A stretch of DNA of 64,000 bases from JAWKZG01 sp041396125 (lineage in GTDB: Bacteria; Pseudomonadota; Gammaproteobacteria; Competibacterales; Competibacteraceae). This document shows, piece after piece, positions 33,850 to 42,082 of the stretch. The first letter of the stretch is position 1, and the number at the start of each line of letters is the position of its first letter. A model generated the notes under the pieces. That model had not been told where the DNA came from, searched no databases, and was given only the letters and a program-made list of their open reading frames with translations. The translations under genes and the position numbers were made by a program. The stretch covers positions 120,526-184,525 of the forward strand of contig JAWKZG010000014.1 in the NCBI GenBank assembly GCA_041396125.1, written 5' to 3'.

Positions 33850-35382
33850 TTACGGTTGGGTATCGGTATGAGATAGATTTTTGCGCTGTTGCGCCCGCCG
33901 CCGCGCCCGCAGCGCTGTGAAAACGGCGATCAGCAAGGCCACTGTGGTTGCACCGTACAGGGTCAGGGCAATCGGGCTTTCTATTAAAATTGAGGCATCG
34001 CCGCCCGAGATACTGAGTGCCCGGCGGTAATTGTTCTCCATTTCAGTCCCCAGCAGCAGTCCGAGCACAATCGGTACAATCGGAATATCGAGCTTGCGCA
34101 TCAGATAACCCAATACCCCGAAACCCACCATCACAAACAGATCGAAGGTTGAGTGGTTGATCGAGTAAACGCCGACAAAGCTGATCATCACTACTGCCGG
34201 CAGCAGCAGCCACATTGGCAGCGCCAGCAGGCGGGTGAAGAAGCCAACCAGCGGCACGTTGAGCAGCAACAGCACCACATTGGCGATATACAGCGAGGCA
34301 ATCAGACCCCATACCACGTCAGGCTGTTTTTGAAACAATAAAGGACCCGGTGTGATGTTCAGCGAAATCAGCAGCGCCAGCAGAACGGCGGTGGTGCCGC
34401 TGCCGGGAACACCCAGGCTGAGCATCGGGATCAGTGCACCACCGGCCGCCGCATTATTGCCCGCTTCGGGTGCAGCTACACCGCGCGGATCACCAGTGCC
34501 AAACGTTTTATCGCGATTGGAGACCTTTTTTTCCAGCGCATAAGCCAAAAAGCTGCCGAGCGAAGCACCCGCACCGGGCAGTACCCCCGACACAAAACCG
34601 ACCAGTGAGCCACGCAGCATGGCGCCAAATGTTGCGGCAATCTCGGAGAATTTGGCGTAGGCGCGATGCACCGGCACCATCGGTCCGGCAGTGCTGTGCT
34701 GCTGTTCGAGATAGACCAGAATCTCGCTGATGGCAAAAAGCCCGACAATGGCCACAATCGGATGAAAGCCATCAAACAGATGGAAAACGCCGAAGGTATA
34801 GCGGGCCGTGCCGCTGACCGGGTCGAGTCCGACCGTGCCGAGCGCGAGCCCGAACGCGGCTGCCATTAATGTTTTGGCCGGATTGGCACCGGTAACGCCG
34901 CCGATGGTGGCAAACGCCAGAATGTACAGCGCAAAATATTCCGCCGGGCCGAAATGAATGGCAATTTTGACCAGCATCGGTGCAAACAGCGTCAGTCCGA
35001 TGGTCGCCAGGGTAGCACCCACAAATGAGGCAATTGCCGAGATGGCTAGCGCTTCAGAGGCTTTACCTTTGCGCGCCATGGGATGTCCGTCCAGACAGGT
35101 CATCATGGCCGGTTCATCACCTGGAATATTCAGCATGATCGATGAAATACGGCCCCCGTACATACAGCCGTAATACACGCAGGCAAGCAGAATAATAGCT
35201 GACGCCGGTTCCAGCCCCAGGGTAAAGGCCAGCGGTATCAGGATCGCGACCCCGTTGACCGGACCAAGCCCCGGTAGCGCACCGACAACGGTGCCGGCAA
35301 TGCAGCCGAAGACGGCCAGCATAAAATTGGTGGGGGTCAGTGCAACGCCCAGACCTTGGGCAAGAAAGCCGAGTATTTCCAT
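33850..35382 (-). CDS. tctA: tripartite tricarboxylate transporter, large permease subunit
   Basis: A 510-residue protein with about twelve membrane segments and TctA motifs: GTVVGALPGLGPVNGVAILI, YYGCMYGGRISSIMLNIPGD, and the second repeat GVLPGAGASLGSFLAYALEK with PEAGNNAAAGGALIPMLSLG. TctA is the transport channel of TTT systems, energised by ion gradients and fed by the periplasmic TctC. It starts six bases after tctB. The downstream lyase and CoA-transferase suggest a branched hydroxy-dicarboxylate as cargo. Confidence 0.92.
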   Translation of the reverse strand: MEILGFLAQGLGVALTPTNFMLAVFGCIAGTVVGALPGLGPVNGVAILIPLAFTLGLEPASAIILLACVYYGCMYGGRISSIMLNIPGDEPAMMTCLDGHPMARKGKASEALAISAIASFVGATLATIGLTLFAPMLVKIAIHFGPAEYFALYILAFATIGGVTGANPAKTLMAAAFGLALGTVGLDPVSGTARYTFGVFHLFDGFHPIVAIVGLFAISEILVYLEQQHSTAGPMVPVHRAYAKFSEIAATFGAMLRGSLVGFVSGVLPGAGASLGSFLAYALEKKVSNRDKTFGTGDPRGVAAPEAGNNAAAGGALIPMLSLGVPGSGTTAVLLALLISLNITPGPLLFQKQPDVVWGLIASLYIANVVLLLLNVPLVGFFTRLLALPMWLLLPAVVMISFVGVYSINHSTFDLFVMVGFGVLGYLMRKLDIPIVPIVLGLLLGTEMENNYRRALSISGGDASILIESPIALTLYGATTVALLIAVFTALRARRRAQQRKNLSHTDTQP

Positions 35383-35388
35383 TGCGGC

Positions 35389-35820
35389 TTAACTGAAATT
35401 TTCAGGCAACATGGGTAGATGCAGTCCTAATAACTGATCGAAAATGACAAACAGGGCCAGCGAGATGGTGATTGCCGAGACCAGCCCGGCACGCAGACCA
35501 GCGCCCAGCAGCCAGGCCATAATCATGATGCCCAGCGCGGTGGACAGCGGAAAGCCCAGCGGCTCCAGCAGCAGCGGATAGCCCAGCAGCACCAGCAGCA
35601 TGCCGCATTGGCGCAGCAGCGGGTGGCCGCTAGGCCAATGCGGGTCAGGATCCGGGCGCAGAATAAGATAAAACGCGAACAGCCCCAGCGGTATCGCAAC
35701 CAGTTGCGGAAATGCCGCGGGGCCGACCGGATCGCCGAACCCCTGGTCGAAGCTGTTCGCATGCCAGGCATACCAGATCGCCAGCGCGGCGATCAGGAGC
35801 CCGGTGATGCGATCACTCAT
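35389..35820 (-). CDS. tctB: tripartite tricarboxylate transporter, small permease subunit
   Basis: A 143-residue protein with four membrane segments (ITGLLIAALAIWYAW at the start, PQLVAIPLGLFAFYLI, CGMLLVLLGYPLLLEPLG, and a closing AITISLALFVIFDQLLG), the size and layout of TctB. Its ATG shares one base with the tctC stop (TAATG). TctB is small and poorly conserved; the call rests on position between tctC and tctA plus topology. Confidence 0.82.
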   Translation of the reverse strand: MSDRITGLLIAALAIWYAWHANSFDQGFGDPVGPAAFPQLVAIPLGLFAFYLILRPDPDPHWPSGHPLLRQCGMLLVLLGYPLLLEPLGFPLSTALGIMIMAWLLGAGLRAGLVSAITISLALFVIFDQLLGLHLPMLPENFS

Positions 35821-36797
35821 TATTGAATAACGCCGATCGCCTTGGAGACATCGTGCATGTCACGCTCGGACTGACGCACGAATTCGTCGAATTCCTGGCC
35901 ACCGCGCCAGATCAGGGTCAGCCCCTTGGCGGTTGCTTCCTGCTGCCAGGCATCGGACTGGTAGAGTTTGCCGAGGATATCCACCCAGGCATTGTATTCC
36001 TCGTCGCTGACCTTGCCCGGCATGTAGAAGCCGCGCCAGTTGTAGCCGGTCACATCCAGCCCTTGTTCTTTTGCTGTGGGGATATCCTGGAAGGCAGTCA
36101 GACGGTCATCCGACATGACGGCGAGCGGGCGCACATCACCGGATTCGAGAAAACCGGCTACTTCGCCAATATCTGTGAGCACCGCGCCGATGTGGTTGCC
36201 CATTAACTGGGTGACCGCATCACTACCACCGGAATACTGCACCCAGCGAATTTTTTCAGATCATCGTCGCTCATGCCGGCTTTTCTGGCCAGCAGCAGCA
36301 ACCGTAAATGATCCCAGCCGCCGACATTGGAGGAGCCGCCGGCTACAACCGAGGTCGGATCGTTTTTCAGCGCATCCAGCAGACCGTTCAGGTCGGTGTA
36401 GGGAGAGTCATTATTGACCATCACAATACCGACATCGGCGCCCAGCATGCCAATCCAGCGCATGGCATCTACGCCGGCGGGGTATTTACCCCTGGGCGAT
36501 CTGGGTGATACCTACAGTGCTGGCTGCGACGATCAGGTTCGGATCGCTGTCACGCTTGGAGGCGACATTGGCATAGGCAACCGCACCGACACCACCGGCC
36601 ATATTGGTCACCTGAACCGGCTCGTCCAGCAGGTTTTCTTCCTGTAATAATTTCCCCACCGTGCGGCAGGTGAAATCCCAGCCACCGCCCGGATTGGCGG
36701 GGGCAATGCATTCGACATTGGCCGGCTTGAATGCCAGCAAGGGTAATGAGAGCGCGACAATACCAACGGCGCGGCCAAATCTGGATAATTTCAGCAT
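35820..36797 (-). pseudogene. tctC: tripartite tricarboxylate transporter substrate-binding protein, two frameshifts
   Basis: Signal peptide (VGIVALSLPLLAFKPANVEC) then IAPANPGGGWDFTCRTVGKL, the TctC opening. The first frame ends at a TAA after ITQIAQG; dropping one base in GGGG near 36488 restores GKYPAGVDAMRWIGMLGADV. A second shift at KK|IRWVQYSGGSD near 36250 is repaired by one A in the AAAAAA run. The rest reads DIGEVAGFLESGDVRPLAVM to the end. Both shifts lie in homopolymers, which favours consensus error. As a working gene it would supply ligand to TctAB. Confidence 0.8.
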
Positions 36798-37306
36798 GTG
36801 GTTTCTCCTCGGGATAAAGTCAGGATTTTTTAAAAGGTGCCACGGATTTTTGCTTAAGCGTTTTAATTAACGTCTTGGTTTGAACGTTACGGGCCAAATT
36901 ACGGGCCAAATCCGATGGCGAACAACCCCGCCGAACCGGGCAGGGACTGTTATGGGTTCCGACGCGTTAGATTATCAACTCCACGCCATAAAAATGCTAC
37001 TGCTGCTATGCTTAATATGTTCACTAAGGCGATACTACACGGGATTGAGCACAAATCCGCAAGTATCTTAAGTTGTTATGAGACAGCCTGAAAACGGGGT
37101 TCCAGAGCGGTTTGTCTAGCATTTTTTTACCGCAGGAAAAAAGGATATATCATGCCCTTATGCCTGACAAGCAGGCTGCCGGGTATGTTATCAGGCGTTA
37201 AAACTGTACGGTAGGCAGGTGTCTATCATTCCGGCAGAATGATTATATTTATCGCCTGCAATAATCACTATGCAATAACAGACTGACAACACTGCTGGAG
37301 ATCTGC
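36798..37306. other. intergenic region with a 12-base tandem repeat
   Basis: This 509-base gap lies between the divergent tctC and ridA genes. TTACGGGCCAAA is repeated twice in tandem (36887-36910). No gene, tRNA or clear promoter was recognised; regulatory sites for both operons are expected here. Confidence 0.4.
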
Positions 37307-37780
37307 ATGAGTATTACCGAAAAATTGCAGGCGCTGGGCTATACCCTGCCAGCGCCTGCCCAACCTGCGTTTAATTACGTCCCGGTCACGGTCCATCAGG
37401 GCGTCGCTTATGTCAGTGGCCAGTTGCCGAAAGAAGATGGTGAGGTGCGTATCCAGGGCAAAGTCGGTGCTGAGGTCGATCTGACCCAGGCCAGCCACGC
37501 GGCACGGGTGTGCATCCTGCAGGCACTGGCCTGTCTGCAGGCCGAGCTGGGTGATCTAAACCGTATTACACAGATCCTTAAAGTGAACGGTTATGTCGCT
37601 TCAGCGCCGGGGTTCAATGCCCAGCCTAAAGTGCTGGATGCGGCCTCGACCCTGCTGGTTTAGCTGTTCGGTGCGCCCGGCCGGCATGCTCGGGCAGCGG
37701 TCGGAGTGGCTGAATTACCCCGGAATGCTCCGGTGGAAATCGAATTAACCGTAGCGGTGACGACAGGAGAGACGCAATGA
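37307..37780 (+). pseudogene. RidA/YjgF-family protein with in-frame amber codon
   Basis: The ATG at 37307 gives SITEKLQALGYTLPAPAQPA, VHQGVAYVSGQLPK and LNRITQILKVNGYVASAPGF, a RidA-family protein that deaminates reactive enamine/imine intermediates. A TAG at 37661-37663 falls after DAASTLLV, but the same frame continues LFGAPGRHARAAVGVAELPR and NAPVEIELTVAV, the conserved C-terminus, to a TGA at 37778-37780 that overlaps the ATG of the creatininase gene (ATGA). The amber sits where a glutamate is expected (GAG to TAG). The product would lose about 38 residues including part of the active-site region. Confidence 0.8.
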
Positions 37781-38547
37781 GCGACTGGTATGAAATGGCG
37801 CAAATGACCTCGACCGAGTTTGCACAGGCGCGCGAAACCATCAAATTGGCGCTGGTGCCGGTCGGTGCCACCGAGCAGCACGGCTCCAATCTGGCTCTGG
37901 CAACCGATTACGTGGTGGGGCATCGGCTGGCACAAAGACTGGCGCAGCGCCTGCACCCCAGCGCAGTGGTCGTGCCACCGCTGCCTTTTGGTTTGTCCTA
38001 CCATCACACCGGTTTCGCTGGTACGATGACTTTATCGCCGGAAAGTTTTATCGCTGTCTGTGTGGATATCGCCCGCTCTCTGAAGCGTAATGGTATCCAG
38101 CATGTGCTGTTCGTGAATGGTCACAATGGCAACACCGCTATACTCAATGTGATTACCACGAAACTGGTCTATGAACTGGACATGAAAGCGGCGACCAGTT
38201 TTTATTTTGCCCAGGCCTCAGATGTCATCAAACAGCACAGCCAGACCGCCCGTTTTGGCCATGCCTGCGAGATTGAAACCAGTGTGCTGCTGGCGCTGGC
38301 ACCGGAACTGGTGCGTCAGGATGCGCTGACAGCCGGTGATCTGAAACCGGCCAGTTTGCAACTCGCGTTCAATAACCAGCCTTTCGCGCTGCAGGTGCCG
38401 GTGCCGTTTCACGAACAGACCCGTAACGGGGTTTTCGGTGATGCCCGTCTGGCCAGCCGCGAAATCGGTGAAGCCATCGTCGAAACCGCTATTGAGCGCA
38501 CGCTGACCTTTGTCGAGAGCTTTTTGGCAACGTATCCTGACAAATAA
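37777..38547 (+). CDS. creatininase-family amidohydrolase
   Basis: A 256-residue protein of the creatininase/FAPy-deformylase family: ALVPVGATEQHGSNLALATD with the metal-binding E, H and D, PFGLSYHHTGFAGTMTLSPE, FVNGHNGNTA and HACEIETSVLLAL. The family hydrolyses cyclic or linear amides using a binuclear metal centre; the substrate is unknown here. It overlaps the ancestral end of ridA and leads into a Dpp-type transporter, suggesting uptake and breakdown of an amide or peptide-like compound. Confidence 0.88.
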   Translation: MSDWYEMAQMTSTEFAQARETIKLALVPVGATEQHGSNLALATDYVVGHRLAQRLAQRLHPSAVVVPPLPFGLSYHHTGFAGTMTLSPESFIAVCVDIARSLKRNGIQHVLFVNGHNGNTAILNVITTKLVYELDMKAATSFYFAQASDVIKQHSQTARFGHACEIETSVLLALAPELVRQDALTAGDLKPASLQLAFNNQPFALQVPVPFHEQTRNGVFGDARLASREIGEAIVETAIERTLTFVESFLATYPDK

Positions 38548-38686
38548 ATATATAAAGATAACAACAACAAGATAATAGAAAACAACAAGAGGTGAGAAAA
38601 ATGGCCGGGCAGCACAGCGCTGGCTTGTCATGGACAATCATTCATTCCATTGACTGCTAAAAAAACGGAGAAGTAAGGAGAAGACT

Positions 38687-40270
38687 ATGCCTAACGTTCA
38701 TAAATCTGGCTTGTATAAACTGGCACAGGCGGCTGTACTGCTGTCCTGCAGCGCGCTGATCGCAACGCCGACACTGGCGGAACCCTACGGGCCAAGCCCT
38801 GAGAATCCGAAACAGGGTGGCTCGCTGAACCTGGGCTCACTGGTTGAGCCACCCGCGCTGGATCCCTTTCATCAGGCCGCTGATGCCCGTATCCGGGTGA
38901 GTGTGCTGGTGTACCAGGGCTTGCTGTACGAGGATGCCTCCGGTGTCGCGCAGCCTTTGCTGGCGGAGCAGTATCAGGTGTCGGAGGATGGCCTGCGCTA
39001 TACCTTCAAAATTCGCTCGGGGGTGAAATTTCATACCGGCGCGGTCATGACGCCCGCTGATGTCAAATATTCCTACGATTACATCCGCGATCCTGCCAAC
39101 GGTTCGCCCGGGGCCAAGGATTTCGCCACCATCGAAGCGATTAATCTGCTGGCTGATGACACCGTCGAGTTCGTGCTCAGTGAACCGAATGCCGCCCTGC
39201 CAATGACCCTGACCAATAAATACGGCGCTGTCGTGCCGCAGGGCACTTTCGATGATCCCGCTGCCAAAGCGGCACTGAACCAGACCAGCGTGGGTACCGG
39301 GCCGTTCAAACTGGCAGCCTTTGAAACCAACAGTTATCTGCGCCTGGTACGTTTCGAGGACTACTGGCAAGCCGGTCTGCCGTATCTGGACGAGGTCACG
39401 TTCCTGTTTATGCCAAATTCCGCTGCGATGCTGGTGGGACTGCAGAATCAGCGTATTGATCTGGCGCTGCTGGACCGCCCGCAGGACATCGACCGGATTG
39501 AAAAACTCGAACACATCGAGGCTAAGCGCTGGCCTTCGCTGAATCAAAAAGCACTGGATCTGGACAGCGCCTATGGGCCTTTACAGGATGTGCGGGTGCG
39601 CCAGGCCATTTCACTGGCTATCGATAAGCAAAAAATCATGGAAGCTGCATTCAGCGGATATGGTCAGGTGATCGGCACTATGGTAGCCGGTATGCAGGAA
39701 ACCTGGGGCGTGCCGCTGAGCGAGCTGCCCATGCAGGGACCGGACCTGGCAGCAGCCCGTCAGTTAATGGCCGACGCAGGCCACAGCGACGGTCTGGAAA
39801 TGGATCTGATCACCATCATCGGCTATGACTGGATGGATCCGGCAGCGCTGACCCTGGCCCAGCAGTTGAGTGAAATCGGCATTACCCTGAACATCCAGAA
39901 ACTTGAACTGGGGGTCTGGATTCAGAATTTCCGTAGCCGTCAGATGAAACTCACCTTCAATGACTGGGCTACCAGCCCGGATCCCAATCTGTTGTTCTAC
40001 CGGCATTTTCACAAACAACCGGAAGGCGCGGATTTCCGTAACTGGAACAACGATAAAGCCAGTGCTTTGCTGGATCAGGGCCGGACTGAATCCGATCCGG
40101 ACAAGCGGCGCGATATTTACCTCGATTTTCAGCGGGAACTGGCCACCACCGTGCCGACGATCATGTTGTTCAGTGCGGATTGGATTTCAGCCGCCAATCG
40201 CAAGGTGAAAAATTACCAGCATCATCCCACCGGCTGGTATTTCGGTCTCGTGAAAACCTATCTGGATTAA
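38687..40270 (+). CDS. peptide/nickel-type ABC transporter substrate-binding protein (SBP family 5)
   Basis: A 527-residue periplasmic binding protein with signal peptide (LAQAAVLLSCSALIATPTLA), then PKQGGSLNLGSLVEPPALDP, VLVYQGLLYEDASGVAQPLL, WEN-like LRYTFKIRSGVKFHTG and VGTGPFKLAAFE, and a YGPLQDVRVRQAISLAIDKQ block. These are the marks of DppA/OppA-like proteins. It begins the transporter part of the operon; a GGAG lies before the ATG. Ligand could be a dipeptide, an opine-like or amide compound given the upstream creatininase. Confidence 0.9.
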   Translation: MPNVHKSGLYKLAQAAVLLSCSALIATPTLAEPYGPSPENPKQGGSLNLGSLVEPPALDPFHQAADARIRVSVLVYQGLLYEDASGVAQPLLAEQYQVSEDGLRYTFKIRSGVKFHTGAVMTPADVKYSYDYIRDPANGSPGAKDFATIEAINLLADDTVEFVLSEPNAALPMTLTNKYGAVVPQGTFDDPAAKAALNQTSVGTGPFKLAAFETNSYLRLVRFEDYWQAGLPYLDEVTFLFMPNSAAMLVGLQNQRIDLALLDRPQDIDRIEKLEHIEAKRWPSLNQKALDLDSAYGPLQDVRVRQAISLAIDKQKIMEAAFSGYGQVIGTMVAGMQETWGVPLSELPMQGPDLAAARQLMADAGHSDGLEMDLITIIGYDWMDPAALTLAQQLSEIGITLNIQKLELGVWIQNFRSRQMKLTFNDWATSPDPNLLFYRHFHKQPEGADFRNWNNDKASALLDQGRTESDPDKRRDIYLDFQRELATTVPTIMLFSADWISAANRKVKNYQHHPTGWYFGLVKTYLD

Positions 40271-40294
40271 CGCGCTGGCAATCCCGACCCGGCA

Positions 40295-41236
40295 ATGAGT
40301 GGTTTTTTAGTACGACGTTTGCTGGCATCGCTGCTGACAGCGTTGCTGGCGAGCATGGTGGTATTCGCTATTGTGCGCACCGTACCCGGCGATATTGTCA
40401 TGCAAATGATGGGGCAAAGCAGCGATGATCCGCGTGCCGAGGCTGCTTTGCGAGCCTTTTTCGGCCTGGATCAACCGCTGTACCGGCAATATCTGGACTG
40501 GCTCTGGCGGGTGCTGCAGGGTGATCTGGGGCGCAGCTGGAATAAAGGCCTGGATGTTGCCGACGCGGTCTGGAGTGCGTTTCTGGTGACTCTGGAACTG
40601 GGCTTGCTGACCTTGCTGCTGGCAACGTTCATCGGTGTGCCTTGGGACTGCTGGCAGCGTTGCGGAAGGGCGCTGGCTGGATCACGCGCTGCAGACCATC
40701 AACCTGCTGGGACTGTCGGCACCGGTATTCTGGGTGGGGCTGATGCTGCTGGTGGGGGCATCATCCCTGCTGGCCTGGTCGCCGCCGCTGATTTACCGGG
40801 GGCCGTCCGAATCGTTCAGCGATAATCTGGCTATGCTAGTGCTGCCGGTGCTCAGTCTGGGCGTCCTGCAGGCCGCCGCCTATGCCCAGTTCACCCGACA
40901 GGCGGTCATCAGTGCCAAGCGCGAAGACTATGTGCGCACCGCACGGGCCAAAGGGATACCGCTGGCCAGCGTTTACTTCAAGCATATTCTGCGCAATATC
41001 CTGATTCCCCTGGTGACATTTATGGGTTTGATCCTGATACAGATTCTCGGTGGTGTTGTGATCATCGAATCGCTTTTTTCCCGCCAGGGCTGGGCCGGTT
41101 GCTGCTGAGCAGTCTGCAGCAGCGTGATTTTCCACTGGTGCAGGGCGCTTTATTACTGATTGTCGTGGTGGCGCTGCTGGTCAATCTGACCGTGGATCTG
41201 CTGTATCGCCTGATTGATCCGCGTACCCGCTCATGA
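40295..41236 (+). pseudogene. DppB-type ABC transporter permease, two frameshifts
   Basis: The first frame reads RRLLASLLTALLASMVVFAI, VPGDIVMQMMG and FFGLDQPLYRQYLDWLWRVL. At about 40645 the frame changes (LATFIGVP|LGTAGSVAEGRWLDHA), continuing NLLGLSAPVFWVGLMLLVGA and EDYVRTARAKGIPLASVYFK (the EAA-like loop). A second shift near 41090 separates ESLFSRQ from GLGRLLLSSLQQRDFPLVQG. The final TGA overlaps the next gene's ATG (ATGA at 41233). With two single-base repairs this is a complete DppB. Because the rest of the operon is intact, error is a serious alternative to decay. Confidence 0.78.
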
Positions 41237-42081
41237 GTGTGCTCAATGAATCCGCTGCCAAACCGGGCTGGTGGCGGCAGAGCGGCGTGCAGCCGCAATT
41301 ACTGTTCGGTACAGCGCTGATCGCTTTGCTGCTGGCAATGGTTATCGCACCGCAGTTGTTCAGCAGCCAGTCGCCGACCGCCATCGATCTGGCGCAGGCT
41401 TTACAGCCACCCTCGCAGGCGCACTGGTTCGGTACCGACGATGTCGGTCGTGATATCTACACCCGGGTAATCTATGGCGCCCGCATTACTCTTGGGGTGG
41501 TGGCCGGTTCACTGCTGATTGCCGCATTTGTGGGCGGCTGGCTGGGGCTGCTGGCCGGTTTTTACGGCCGCACGGTAGATATGTTAAGCGGGCGTGTGAT
41601 CGATGTGGTGCTGAGTTTCCCGCCGATTATTCTCGGTGTGATTATCACCGGTATTCTGGGACCGGGCCTGCAGAATCTGGTGCTGGCGCTCAGTCTGGTG
41701 TATCTGCCGGTGTTTTTCCGTATTGCCCGCTCGGGCGCGATCAGCGAAGCGAATAAAACCTATGTTGAGGCAGCGCGCGCGCTCGGTATGAGCCGGCGCC
41801 GGATTCTGGCACGTCATATCGCCCGTAATGTGCTGCCGTTACTGCTGCTGCAATACATGATTCTGTTTCCGCTGGCCTTGCAAATTGAAGCTGCTCTGGG
41901 ATTCCTGGGGCTGGGTATTCAGCCGCCGACGCCGGACTGGGGCGCGATTCTGGAGCAAAGTAAGGATTTTGTCCTGTTTGCGCCCTGGATGTCCTTGTTT
42001 CCAGGCTTGTTCATATTGTTGTCAGCGTTTGGGGTGATGCTGGCGGGTCGTGGCCTGCAACAGCGTCTGGGGCTGGATTGA
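41233..42081 (+). CDS. DppC-type ABC transporter permease
   Basis: A 282-residue permease with the DppC/OppC pattern: HWFGTDDVGRDIYTRVIYGA near residue 68, LGLLAGFYGRTVDMLSGRVI, and the EAA loop YVEAARALGMSRRRILARHI, followed by EAALGFLGLGIQPPTPDWGA. It has an N-terminal membrane helix and five more segments. It starts with the ATGA overlap of the previous permease and ends one base before the ATPase gene's ATG. It forms the channel with the DppB-type subunit. Confidence 0.9.
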   Translation: MSVLNESAAKPGWWRQSGVQPQLLFGTALIALLLAMVIAPQLFSSQSPTAIDLAQALQPPSQAHWFGTDDVGRDIYTRVIYGARITLGVVAGSLLIAAFVGGWLGLLAGFYGRTVDMLSGRVIDVVLSFPPIILGVIITGILGPGLQNLVLALSLVYLPVFFRIARSGAISEANKTYVEAARALGMSRRRILARHIARNVLPLLLLQYMILFPLALQIEAALGFLGLGIQPPTPDWGAILEQSKDFVLFAPWMSLFPGLFILLSAFGVMLAGRGLQQRLGLD

Positions 42082-42082
42082 G

